From Kingella oralis (lineage in GTDB: Bacteria; Pseudomonadota; Gammaproteobacteria; Burkholderiales; Neisseriaceae), in the NCBI GenBank assembly GCA_905373195.1, contig CAJPSG010000021.1, forward strand, positions 1 to 8,798: DNA of 8,798 bases. Reading direction: 5' to 3'. The translations under genes were made by a program, and so were the position numbers. Positions 1 through 5,689 of this stretch are shown piece after piece. The notes below the pieces were generated by a model. The model was not told the origin of the DNA, did no database searches, and was given only the letters and a program-made list of their open reading frames with translations. How positions within the stretch are numbered: the stretch's first letter is position 1; every line of letters begins with the position of its first letter.

Positions 1-1142
1 CGGGCGTATGGTTTATCGGCTCGCTCGCCGTGCTGCTCTATACATGGTTTTCCATGCTCGCCTCGGGGCTGATGATATTAGAAGCCAACACCCATTACCC
101 CGTGGGCGCCAGTTTTGACACCATTGTGCGCGATTTGCTCGGCAAAGGCTGGAACATAGTAAACGGGCTGGGCGTGGCTTTTGTGCTGTATCTGCTCACT
201 TATGCCTATATTTTTGTGGGCGGCAGGCTCACCACCGTTGCGCTGGGCTTCAATCCCGATAGCACACTGTGGCTGGGGCAGCTCGCCTTTTTCATCATCT
301 TTGCAGGCTGCGTGTGGTATTCCGCGCGGGTGGTGGATAGGCTGTCCAGCATCCTGATTGGCGGCATGGTTATCGCCTTTATCTGGGCAACAGGCGGGCT
401 GATGAGCACCGCGCAACTGCCCATCCTGCTGGATTCCGCCGCGCCAGCGGGCACCCACTATTGGATTTACCTCGGCACCGCCCTGCCCGTGTGCCTTGCC
501 TCGTTCGGCTTTCACGGCAACGTGTCCAGCCTATACAAATACTTCAACGGCGATGCGCCCAAAGTTGCCCGCGCCTTGTGGATAGGCACGCTGATTGCGC
601 TGGTGATTTACGCGCTGTGGCAGCTTGCCGTGCAAGGCAATTTGCCGCGCAACGCCTTTGCGCCTGTGATTAAAGCCGATGGCGACGTTGCCGTGTTGAT
701 TGGCGAGCTGTCCAAATTTGTTACCACAGGCAGCATGGCGAAAATCTTGTCGTTTTTTTCTTATATGGCGATTGCCACTTCGTTTTTGGGCGTAACGCTG
801 GGCTTGTTTGACTATTTGAGCGATATGTTTGGCTTTAACAACAGCCGCAGCGGGCGCACCAAAACCGCCGCCATCACCTTCCTGCCGCCGCTGATTGCTT
901 GCTTGCTATACCCCATGGGCTTTGTGGCGGTGATTGGCTATGTGGGCTTGGCGGCGACCATTTGGGTGGCGATTGTGCCCGCCCTGCTGCTGCGTGCGGT
1001 GCGCAAAAGATTTGGCATCAGCCCCGCGTTTCATGTGTTTGGCGGCACTTGGCTGATGATTTGGGTGCTGCTGTTTGGCGTGGCGAATATTGTTGCCCAG
1101 CTGTTGAGCCGCGCCGAGATTTTGCCTGTGTTTAAAGGCTAA
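1..1142 (+). CDS. mtr: Tryptophan/aromatic amino acid permease, 5' end cut by the window
   Basis: Inner-membrane proton-coupled symporter of the HAAAP family (Mtr/TnaB/TyrP) that imports tryptophan or related aromatic amino acids. The frame is open from base 3 and reads GVWFIGSLAVLLYTWFSML before the first usable start codon (GTG at 30), so the true start lies upstream. About 379 residues are visible; compared with E. coli Mtr (414 aa, from memory) roughly the first 35-40 residues are missing. Mtr-like segments in order: SGLMILEAN, FDTIVRDLLGKGWNIVNG, AFVLYLLTYAYI, LPVCLASFGFHGNVSSL, SFLGVTLGLFDYLSDMFGF and GYVGLAATIWVAIVPALLLR. Alternating hydrophobic segments fit the family's usual 11 helices, of which about ten are visible. 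The stop is TAA at 1140-1142, followed by DUS copies and a hairpin. No DUS lies inside the gene. Family assignment is firm; tryptophan rather than tyrosine as substrate is inferred from the closer resemblance to Mtr. Confidence 0.93.
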   Translation, partial: GVWFIGSLAVLLYTWFSMLASGLMILEANTHYPVGASFDTIVRDLLGKGWNIVNGLGVAFVLYLLTYAYIFVGGRLTTVALGFNPDSTLWLGQLAFFIIFAGCVWYSARVVDRLSSILIGGMVIAFIWATGGLMSTAQLPILLDSAAPAGTHYWIYLGTALPVCLASFGFHGNVSSLYKYFNGDAPKVARALWIGTLIALVIYALWQLAVQGNLPRNAFAPVIKADGDVAVLIGELSKFVTTGSMAKILSFFSYMAIATSFLGVTLGLFDYLSDMFGFNNSRSGRTKTAAITFLPPLIACLLYPMGFVAVIGYVGLAATIWVAIVPALLLRAVRKRFGISPAFHVFGGTWLMIWVLLFGVANIVAQLLSRAEILPVFKG

Positions 1143-1148
1143 ATCGTT

Positions 1149-1235
1149 TTCAGGCTGCCTTGGAGCAGTCAAACCGCCGTTCCCCGTTTCAGGCTGCCTT
1201 TGCGTTTATCCATTCCATGCCATAGGCAGCCTGAA
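1149..1235. repeat. Three DNA uptake sequences after mtr
   Basis: Exact 12-mer DUS copies (AGGCAGCCTGAA or its complement) lie at 1149-1160 (-), 1188-1199 (-) and 1224-1235 (+). They are binding sites for the pilus-associated uptake system of Neisseriaceae. The last two face each other and form a hairpin. They occupy most of the 127-bp spacer between mtr and the next gene. I see no convincing promoter in this spacer. Confidence 0.9.
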
Positions 1236-1236
1236 A
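1187..1236 (+). terminator. DUS inverted-repeat hairpin after mtr
   Basis: TTTCAGGCTGCCT (1187-1199) pairs perfectly with AGGCAGCCTGAAA (1224-1236), giving a 13-bp stem with a 24-nt loop, about 45 bases after the mtr stop. Facing DUS pairs commonly act as transcription terminators in Neisseriaceae. The tract after the stem is A-rich then mixed (AATCTGTTT), so a classical U-tract is weak. The 1149-1160 copy could compete for the same right arm. Confidence 0.5.
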
Positions 1237-1258
1237 ATCTGTTTACCGTTGTTCTAAA

Positions 1259-1263
1259 AAGGA
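1259..1263 (+). promoter_or_regulatory. Ribosome binding site for the DUF3298 gene
   Basis: AAGGA, within an A-rich AAAAAGGAAA tract, ends six bases before the ATG at 1270. It supports that start. Confidence 0.75.
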
Positions 1264-1269
1264 AATCCC

Positions 1270-2154
1270 ATGTTTACCCAATCACTCTTGGCTGTAACCC
1301 TGCTCACCGCCATCGCCGCGCAAGCCGCACCGCTGTCCTACAAAACCCACGCCGCCAGCGCAAAACTCAACTGCACCAAGCTGCCCGACGAAGCGCAACC
1401 CAGTTGCCACACGCTAGAAATTGCCTACCCCATCACAGGCGACAAAGCCCTAGACGCATGGGCGTTGAAACTCACCCAAGACACCGTTGGCACAAAAGAC
1501 TTATCCAGCAAAGGCTTGCAAAAATCTTGGGCAAAAGACGAAAACGTGATAGAGACCAACAAAAGCAATCAAAACCTAGAAAAAGGCGACTACCCCTGCT
1601 TCTTGCGATCCATCCACACCATTGAATTGGAAGGGCAAACGCCGCAATACGCCGTATTCGGCACAGAAGACTGGGAATACACCTGCGGCGCACACGGCAA
1701 CGGCGAGCATGATTTGGTTATCATGAAACGCGGCGTAGCCAAGCCCAAAGCCGTTAAACTGAAAGACATTTTGCTGCCCAAGCAAAAGGCAAAACTGGTT
1801 GCCCTGCAAAAAGCAGGCTATGTGAAATATTTGCAAAAAACGGGCGAATACAGCGCACAAGAAGCCCGCGCCTATATCAAGGAATACAATAGCGATGGTT
1901 TTAAAGGCACGGATAACTGGCGTTTTGCCAAAGGCGGCTTGGTGTTCCTGTTCCAAAGCTACGAAATCGGCCCGTATGCGCTCGGTCGCCCCGAAATATT
2001 TCTGTCTAACCAGCAGCTTAAAGGCATCATCAAGCCCGAGATTTTGCGCGAAGCGGCGCAGTATCAAGTAAGCCCTGAAATTGTGCGCCAAGAAAAGGAA
2101 TGGCGAGATGCGGAAGCGGCGGCGAAGAAGGAGCAGCAGAAGCAGGCGAAGTAG
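1270..2154 (+). CDS. Secreted DUF3298/RsiV-like domain protein
   Basis: Predicted exported protein of 294 residues; molecular function unknown. Residues 1-20 form a short signal peptide ending in AQAA, with likely cleavage near residue 20 before PLSY, so the mature protein should be periplasmic or exported. Two features mark the DUF3298/RsiV-like fold: CGAHGN at 139-144, which resembles the conserved GGAHG element, and the C-terminal signature FQSYEIGPYALGRPEIFLS at 228-246. In RsiV this fold belongs to a lysozyme-binding anti-sigma factor, but no cytoplasmic anti-sigma segment or sigma factor gene is present here, so that role should not be transferred. Four cysteines (35, 46, 110, 139) could make two disulfides in the periplasm. 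The tail (about 273-294) is a charged Lys/Glu/Ala/Gln helix. The ATG has a good ribosome binding site. A DUS hairpin follows the stop. Confidence 0.8.
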   Translation: MFTQSLLAVTLLTAIAAQAAPLSYKTHAASAKLNCTKLPDEAQPSCHTLEIAYPITGDKALDAWALKLTQDTVGTKDLSSKGLQKSWAKDENVIETNKSNQNLEKGDYPCFLRSIHTIELEGQTPQYAVFGTEDWEYTCGAHGNGEHDLVIMKRGVAKPKAVKLKDILLPKQKAKLVALQKAGYVKYLQKTGEYSAQEARAYIKEYNSDGFKGTDNWRFAKGGLVFLFQSYEIGPYALGRPEIFLSNQQLKGIIKPEILREAAQYQVSPEIVRQEKEWRDAEAAAKKEQQKQAK

Positions 2155-2182
2155 GTTGGGCGGCTTGTGGCTGGGTTGAATG

Positions 2183-2219
2183 TTTTCAGGCTGCCTATTG
2201 AGCCAAGGCAGCCTGAAAA
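2183..2219 (+). terminator. DUS hairpin terminator after the DUF3298 gene
   Basis: TTTTCAGGCTGCCT (2183-2196) pairs perfectly with AGGCAGCCTGAAAA (2206-2219) around a 9-nt loop. This is a compact 14-bp stem 28 bases after the stop codon, the tightest DUS pair in the window. The arms are exact DUS copies at 2185-2196 (-) and 2206-2217 (+). The sequence beyond is GCTAAAATC with no U-run, so termination strength is uncertain. Confidence 0.6.
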
Positions 2220-2231
2220 GCTAAAATCAAT

Positions 2232-2260
2232 ATGGCATGGCGACGGCTTGTCGCCAAAAT
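2232..2260 (+). repeat. GGCGAC-type hairpin repeat, copy 1
   Basis: ATGGCATGGCGACGGC continues into TTGTCGCCAAAAT. The core TGGCGAC (2238-2244) pairs with GTCGCCA (2250-2256), and one G-T pair can extend the stem. It matches copy 2 (from 4493) at 20 of 24 positions and lies 14 bases beyond a + strand DUS, the same DUS-then-hairpin order as at 5690-5799. Confidence 0.6.
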
Positions 2261-2311
2261 AACGCATTGAATTAGGCAGTATGCGGATTACCAAGAGGCG
2301 AACGCTGCTCC

Positions 2312-2320
2312 TGTTTTAAT
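2312..2320 (+). promoter_or_regulatory. Possible extended -10 for the small membrane protein gene
   Basis: TGTTTTAAT contains the TGn extension followed by TTTAAT, five of six matches to TATAAT. It lies 52 bases before the ATG at 2373. No good -35 sits at 17 bp; TTACCA (2288-2293) is 21 bp away. The transcript would begin inside or just before the DUS at 2322-2333. This is a weak call in A/T-rich sequence. Confidence 0.3.
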
Positions 2321-2321
2321 T

Positions 2322-2353
2322 TTCAGGCTGCCTATCATGCAGAGACAGCCGAA
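2322..2353. repeat. DUS plus a degenerate facing copy
   Basis: An exact DUS lies at 2322-2333 (-). About ten bases later AGACAGCCGAA (2343-2353) resembles a decayed + strand DUS with one substitution and one missing base. The pair may be a degraded hairpin in the leader of the small membrane protein gene. Confidence 0.65.
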
Positions 2354-2360
2354 CACCTTG

Positions 2361-2366
2361 AAAGGA
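2361..2366 (+). promoter_or_regulatory. Ribosome binding site that sets the start at 2373
   Basis: AAAGGA ends six bases before the ATG at 2373. The upstream in-frame ATG at 2337 sits directly after a DUS and has no comparable site. This favours the 2373 start and a 128-residue product. Confidence 0.75.
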
Positions 2367-2372
2367 ATTAAC

Positions 2373-2759
2373 ATGAAAAACCTGTTATTGCCCGCCAAAA
2401 TCATCGGCACGGCGTGGATTATTTTTCTTATTTTCATTCGCCCACTCGCGCCATCCAGCGAACAAGATGAATGGATATGGTTTGCGCTCAACGCGGTAGG
2501 TTCTGCCAGCATTGCTTTTGTTTACGGATATAGCCGTGGCAAAAAGGGCTTAAATGCAGGCTGGATTGCCAAAGTGTTTTTAGCATTATTTATGCTGCTG
2601 CCCTTGTTATCCGTCGGTAACGCACCATTAATAAAGGTGTTGATTCATGTAGCGATTACACTGGCGTTTATTGTGTTGTGCTTGTATTTACCCTATCGCG
2701 CAGGCAGTGAGCTAGGCTATCAAGAATACGAAGACACAGAAGACGATAAGGCAGCCTGA
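2373..2759 (+). CDS. Small four-helix membrane protein, function unknown
   Basis: I do not recognise this 128-residue protein. It has four likely transmembrane segments: about residues 3-22 (LLLPAKIIGTAWIIFLIFI), 35-53, 64-81 (ending FMLLPLLSVG) and 86-107 (ending IVLCLYLPY). A short positive loop, SRGKKG at 54-59, follows helix 2, and the C-terminus is acidic (YQEYEDTEDDKAA). By the positive-inside rule, helix 2 should run outward to inward, leaving both ends in the cytoplasm; this is inference. The start was chosen for its ribosome binding site; an alternative ATG at 2337 would add 12 residues with no signal character. The last residues, Ala-Ala-stop, are encoded by a DUS at 2749-2760. A strong terminator follows within seven bases of the stop. 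The convergent neighbour is a drug exporter, but nothing links the two functionally. Confidence 0.75.
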   Translation: MKNLLLPAKIIGTAWIIFLIFIRPLAPSSEQDEWIWFALNAVGSASIAFVYGYSRGKKGLNAGWIAKVFLALFMLLPLLSVGNAPLIKVLIHVAITLAFIVLCLYLPYRAGSELGYQEYEDTEDDKAA

Positions 2760-2760
2760 A
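2749..2760 (+). repeat. DUS overlapping a stop codon
   Basis: An exact AGGCAGCCTGAA copy is read in frame as (A)AG GCA GCC TGA, so it supplies the end of the Lys codon, two Ala codons and the stop of the small membrane protein gene. Confidence 0.92.
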
Positions 2761-2765
2761 AACAC

Positions 2766-2796
2766 AAAACCGTTTGGTATCGCGCCAAACGGTTTT
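2766..2796. terminator. Bidirectional Rho-independent terminator
   Basis: AAAACCGTTTGG (2766-2777) pairs perfectly with CCAAACGGTTTT (2785-2796) around the loop TATCGCG, a 12-bp stem. It lies between two convergent genes, with stops at 2759 (+) and 2824 (-). The + side ends in TTTTCTCTT and the - side in TTTTGTGTTTT, so it can serve both. It is the only strong terminator here whose stem is not a DUS pair. A one-mismatch DUS (TTCAGGCTGCAT, 2813-2824) lies beside it and touches the stop of the - strand gene. Confidence 0.85.
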
Positions 2797-2823
2797 CTCT
2801 TGCCAACTCATTTTCAGGCTGCA

Positions 2824-4278
2824 TCAATGCCCCGCTTCCCCCTTCTCCCGCCATTCGTTCGGCTGAATCTTCAACGCAAATAACAGCGCCAATGCTGCCA
2901 CCACCAACGCGCACGCCATTGCCCAATGCACGCCGTTGAGCATGGCTTTTTGCGGCGTATAGTATGTTCCGACTTTTTCGCCCATGCTGGTGATGCCAAC
3001 AAAAAATGCCGCGCCCAACGCGCCTGCGATGGGGTTGAGCGTGGTAATCGTGCTGGTGCCGTGCGGGTTGAGTTCGCGCGGCAGGGCGTTTAGGCCGTGC
3101 GTTTCGCCTGTGATGCAGGCGGAAACCGCCACCGCCATCACGGTAAACAAGCAGCTTAAAATCAAGGCGTTAGTGTGTAAATCCAGCAATGTCCACATGG
3201 CGATAATGGACAGCAGCATCACCAGCGTTGCGGGCAGCATCAAAAATTTGCCGCCTTTTTTGTCCAGCAACACGCCCAAAAACGGCGCGGCAATGGCTTG
3301 GGCGATGCTGGCGGGCATCAAAATTAAGCCTGTTGCCGTGGCGGTAAGCCCCAGCACTTGTTGCGTGTACATCGGCATCAAAATTTCCAAGCCCATAAAC
3401 AGAAAATACGCGCACACCAAAATCAACACGGCGTAGCGAAACTGGGGATACAAAAACACGCGCAGATTAAGCAGCGGCGTTGCCAGCGCAAATTGGCGGC
3501 GCACAAAAAACACGATAATGCTCAACGACACCAGCAGCACGCTCAAAAACACATCCAGCGACAGATGCTCAAAATTGCTGCTGGCATACACCAGCCCGCC
3601 AAAGCCCAGCACGGATGCGGCGGCGGAGGGCAGGTCTATTTTCGGGCGCGTGATATCGCTTAGGTTTACGGTTAAGTATTTGTTGACTAAAAACATGGCA
3701 ACTAGCATAAAGGGGACGGTGAGCCCAAACAAATAATGCCAGCTTAATCGATCCACAATCACGCCCGAAATGGTTGGCCCGATGGCGGGCGCGGCGGTGA
3801 ACATCATGGTGATGATACCCATGGCGCTGCCGCGTTTGTGCGGCGGATAGATGGCGAGGATGCCGTTGAACAAAATCGGCACAAACAGCGCGGCGGAAAG
3901 GGCTTGGAACAGCCGCCCCATGAGCAGCACGGCGAAATTGGGCGCAAGCATGCAAATTAGCGAGCCGAGGATAAACACGGCTTGCGTGATCAGCACCATG
4001 CGGCGCGTTTCCAGCCATTGAATCACGCTGGCGGTTATCGGCGTGAACGCGCCCATCACCAGCAAAAAGCCTGTGGTGAGCCATTGCACGGTGGTTTTGT
4101 CTATCTGGAAATCCGCCATGATTTTGGTGAGGGCAACGTTGAGCAGCGTGTCGTTGAGGTAGCCGAAAAACGCGCCGATAAACAGCGTGAACACGATGAG
4201 CTTGGCGGGGAAGTTGGGGTTGTCGCTGTGGTAATGCGCGTTGGGATTTTGTTCGGTTTCGGGGATAGCGTGGGACAT
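2824..4278 (-). CDS. DHA2-type MFS multidrug exporter (EmrB/QacA-like)
   Basis: Predicted inner-membrane proton antiporter of the major facilitator superfamily, drug:H+ antiporter family 2, 484 residues, usual length for a 14-helix member. After a hydrophilic, His-containing N-terminus (1-25), the first helix carries LNDTLLNVAL (41-50), the DHA2 form of motif D1 with Asp43. GRLFQALSAA lies at 121-130. Motif C of exporters appears as APAIGPTISG (163-172). LNPHGTSTITTLN (403-415), followed by a Gly/Ala-rich helix, matches the C-terminal DHA2 region. Substrate cannot be read from sequence. There is no adjacent EmrA/FarA-type membrane fusion protein, so it may work alone or with an unlinked partner. 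The start ATG (4276-4278) has no clear Shine-Dalgarno; I keep it because it is the only plausible in-frame ATG before the first helix. No DUS lies inside this 1.45-kb gene. Confidence 0.92.
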   Translation of the reverse strand: MSHAIPETEQNPNAHYHSDNPNFPAKLIVFTLFIGAFFGYLNDTLLNVALTKIMADFQIDKTTVQWLTTGFLLVMGAFTPITASVIQWLETRRMVLITQAVFILGSLICMLAPNFAVLLMGRLFQALSAALFVPILFNGILAIYPPHKRGSAMGIITMMFTAAPAIGPTISGVIVDRLSWHYLFGLTVPFMLVAMFLVNKYLTVNLSDITRPKIDLPSAAASVLGFGGLVYASSNFEHLSLDVFLSVLLVSLSIIVFFVRRQFALATPLLNLRVFLYPQFRYAVLILVCAYFLFMGLEILMPMYTQQVLGLTATATGLILMPASIAQAIAAPFLGVLLDKKGGKFLMLPATLVMLLSIIAMWTLLDLHTNALILSCLFTVMAVAVSACITGETHGLNALPRELNPHGTSTITTLNPIAGALGAAFFVGITSMGEKVGTYYTPQKAMLNGVHWAMACALVVAALALLFALKIQPNEWREKGEAGH

Positions 4279-4307
4279 GGGATAAGATGGGGTGGGAAAA
4301 GGGGTAA

Positions 4308-4336
4308 ATGATAGAGGATTGCGCGAGAGGGGGCAA
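4308..4336 (-). promoter_or_regulatory. Putative promoter of the MFS exporter gene
   Basis: On the - strand TTGCCC (4336-4331) is followed after 17 bp by TATCAT (4313-4308), scoring four and four of six against sigma-70 consensus. It lies about 30 bases before the ATG. A run of seven G/C pairs (4340-4346) lies three bases upstream of the -35. Confidence 0.42.
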
Positions 4337-4346
4337 GGCGGGGGGG

Positions 4347-4387
4347 TTAGCTTCGCAGAAGCTCGTAAACTCGCTTTCAGGCTGCCT
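4347..4387 (+). repeat. TTAGCTTCGC composite repeat with DUS, copy 1
   Basis: TTAGCTTCGCAGAA leads through an AACTCGC block directly into TTTCAGGCTGCCT. Copy 2 (4651-4692) has the same order: TTAGCTTCGCTGAA, AACTCGC, an insert, then TTTTCAGGCTGCCT. The DUS therefore travels with a specific flank here. The start of this copy also folds as AGCTTC-GCA-GAAGCT. Confidence 0.55.
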
Positions 4388-4490
4388 ATTTAGTCGCGTA
4401 AATCAATGGGCAGCCTGAAATTGGCTGTAAACCTGTTTTCAGGCTGCCTTAATGGTTGAACGGAAACTTTGTTTAACTCAAACAACAGCG

Positions 4491-4589
4491 AAATGGAGCG
4501 GCGACGGCTCGTCGCCAAAAGGGCGTGTGCGAATAAAATAAGCGTTGCACGATTTACCACCATGTCAGCGAGCCGCCAACGTTCCATTT
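4491..4589. repeat. 99-bp element with imperfect terminal inverted repeats
   Basis: The left end (4491-4511, beginning AAATGGAGCGGCGACGGC) and the complement of the right end (4589-4569, beginning AAATGGAACGTTGGCGGC) match at 17 of 21 positions. The left end contains a perfect hairpin, GGCGACG-GCT-CGTCGCC (4500-4516). The right end abuts the DUS at 4589-4600. It contains no gene. It resembles the arms at 5690-5799 and the hairpin at 2232-2260. Confidence 0.5.
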
Positions 4590-4619
4590 TCAGGCTGCCT
4601 ATTTACCGTGCAAACCAAA

Positions 4620-4692
4620 AGGCAGCCTGAAACCATTTTTAGATGCCGTTTTAGCTTCGCTGAAACTCGCTTCGCTCGTTTTCAGGCTGCCT
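4620..4692 (-). terminator. Possible DUS-based terminator of rnz
   Basis: Read on the - strand after the rnz stop, AGGCAGCCTGAAA (4692-4680) can pair with TTTCAGGCTGCCT (4632-4620), followed by TTTTGG. The 47-nt loop is long, and the right arm could instead pair with the DUS at 4589-4600, so this is tentative. Confidence 0.3.
4651..4692 (+). repeat. TTAGCTTCGC composite repeat with DUS, copy 2
   Basis: TTAGCTTCGCTGAAACTCGC is followed by TTCGCTCGTT and an exact DUS (4681-4692, -). It shares the block order of copy 1 at 4347-4387, but the GAAGCT half of the small hairpin is lost and CTTCGCTCG is inserted before the DUS. Confidence 0.55.
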
Positions 4693-4712
4693 CAATGCTG
4701 GCGACTATGCGA

Positions 4713-5654
4713 CTACTCCGCCGCCAATGGAATCGCCGCTTCCATAAAATCATGCGCCAACTCGGTGTGCGGGAAAATCGCCCGCGCGGCGGTTAGCAAT
4801 TCTTGGGCGCGTTTGCCTGAAAATTTTGCGCTGATATGGCTTAAATACAGTGTTTTCACGCGGGCGAGTTGGGCGAGATCGGCGGCTTGGGCGCAGGTGC
4901 TATGCCCGAACTGAGCGGCGTTGATGGCTTCATCGGCGGCAAAGGTGGCTTCGTGCACCAGCGCGTCGGCGTGGGCACAAAAGTCGGCAAAGGCAGCCTG
5001 AAAACGGGTGTCGCCAAACAACACGACTTCGCGCCCTTTGCGCGGTGGGTTAATAAAATCTTTGCCGTTCAAGGTGTTGCCGTTGGGTAGCGTAACCGTT
5101 TCGCCGCGTTTGAGTGCACCGTATAACGCGCCTTTGGGCACGCCTAACGCTTCCAGTTCGTCTGTTTTCAGGCTGCCTGCGCGGTCGGCTTCTATCACGC
5201 GAAAGCCGAAGGATGGCACGGCGTGATCCAGCAGGCGGTATTTGACGCGAAAGGTGGCATCGCACGCAATTTCGCCGCCCGCTTCGGATAGTTCAACAAA
5301 TTCAATCGGATAACTCAGATAACTGCGCGATAGGCGCAACCCTGTTTCCACAAATTCGCGCAAGCCTGCGCCGCCGTAGAGCGTGAGCGGGCTGGGGCTG
5401 TCGCCTGATAAAAAGGAGCGGCTGCACAGCAAGCCGAGCAGCCCAAAAATGTGGTCGCCGTGTAGATGGGTGATGAAGATGCGGCGGATTTTGCTGGGGC
5501 GGATGGCGGTGCGCAGGATTTGGTGTTGCGTGGCTTCGCCGCAGTCAAACAGCCAAATTTCGCCGTTTTCGGGCAGCAGGTTGAGCGCGGTGCAGGAGAC
5601 GTTGCGTTCTATGGCGGGCGAGCCTGATGATGTGCCGAGGAAGTGTAGGTGCAT
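4713..5654 (-). CDS. rnz: Ribonuclease Z (tRNA 3' processing endonuclease)
   Basis: Metallo-beta-lactamase fold endonuclease that cuts tRNA precursors after the discriminator base; a cytoplasmic, zinc-dependent dimer in its family. At 313 residues it has normal length for the short RNase Z/ElaC form. Metal ligands are all visible: HLHGDH at 63-68 (His63, His65, Asp67, His68), His144 in LLDHAVPS, Asp215 in FGDT and His273 in LSHIS; GHST at 250-253 gives the further conserved His251. These match the B. subtilis RNase Z ligand order. The start FLGTSSGSP is the usual family N-terminus, which supports the ATG at 5652-5654 even though no Shine-Dalgarno is visible. Two exact DUS copies lie inside the gene, at 5167-5178 (encoding GSLK) and 4991-5002 (encoding FQAA). 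It shares strand with the downstream exporter but is separated by 434 bp of repeats. Confidence 0.95.
   Translation of the reverse strand: MHLHFLGTSSGSPAIERNVSCTALNLLPENGEIWLFDCGEATQHQILRTAIRPSKIRRIFITHLHGDHIFGLLGLLCSRSFLSGDSPSPLTLYGGAGLREFVETGLRLSRSYLSYPIEFVELSEAGGEIACDATFRVKYRLLDHAVPSFGFRVIEADRAGSLKTDELEALGVPKGALYGALKRGETVTLPNGNTLNGKDFINPPRKGREVVLFGDTRFQAAFADFCAHADALVHEATFAADEAINAAQFGHSTCAQAADLAQLARVKTLYLSHISAKFSGKRAQELLTAARAIFPHTELAHDFMEAAIPLAAE
4991..5002 (+). repeat. DUS inside rnz, first copy
   Basis: Exact AGGCAGCCTGAA. On the coding strand it reads as Phe-Gln-Ala-Ala, between the FGDT metal-binding loop and the next helix. Confidence 0.9.
5167..5178 (-). repeat. DUS inside rnz, second copy
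   Basis: Exact copy in the orientation of the gene, read as Gly-Ser-Leu-Lys (residues 160-163), in the linker region after the His144 motif. Confidence 0.9.
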
Positions 5655-5689
5655 GATTTTTTGATGTAAACAGAAGATTGAAGGGATGG

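Larger units (their letters stand above)
4279..4712. other. 434-bp non-coding spacer between exporter and rnz
   Basis: No credible gene is present; short open frames here are translations through DUS copies (for example RQPENRF). Read from 4279, the spacer holds the exporter promoter, a G7 run (4340-4346), a small AGCTTC/GAAGCT hairpin (4349-4363), DUS copies at 4376-4387 (-), 4438-4449 (-), 4589-4600 (-), 4620-4631 (+) and 4681-4692 (-), a one-mismatch DUS at 4408-4419 (+), and a repeat element at 4491-4589. The copies at 4376 and 4408 face each other (12-bp stem, 22-nt loop), as do 4589 and 4620 (13-bp stem, 19-nt loop). Confidence 0.8.

Noticed and set aside
753..759. T7 run inside mtr as a phase-variable tract
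   Set aside because: It is short, encodes ordinary Phe codons in a membrane helix (KILSFFSYM), and the frame is intact on both sides.
1576..2091. A 171-codon open frame on the - strand opposite the DUF3298 gene
   Set aside because: The + strand gene has a signal peptide, family motifs and a ribosome binding site; this frame has none of these.
2984..3436. A 150-codon open frame on the + strand opposite the exporter
   Set aside because: It is a complement-strand shadow of transmembrane codons with no recognisable domain and no start signals.
3569..4336. A 255-codon open frame on the - strand
   Set aside because: It lies entirely across the exporter and its upstream region in another frame, is rich in His/Arg/Pro, has no family character and no ribosome binding site. 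The exporter frame carries clear motifs.
4390..4587. A 65-codon open frame in the exporter-rnz spacer
   Set aside because: It runs through DUS copies (reading RQPENRF) and repeat arms. There is no start signal and no family character.
4376..4692. CRISPR-like array
   Set aside because: The repeated units are DUS in mixed orientation with irregular spacing, only 12-13 bases long, with no cas genes.
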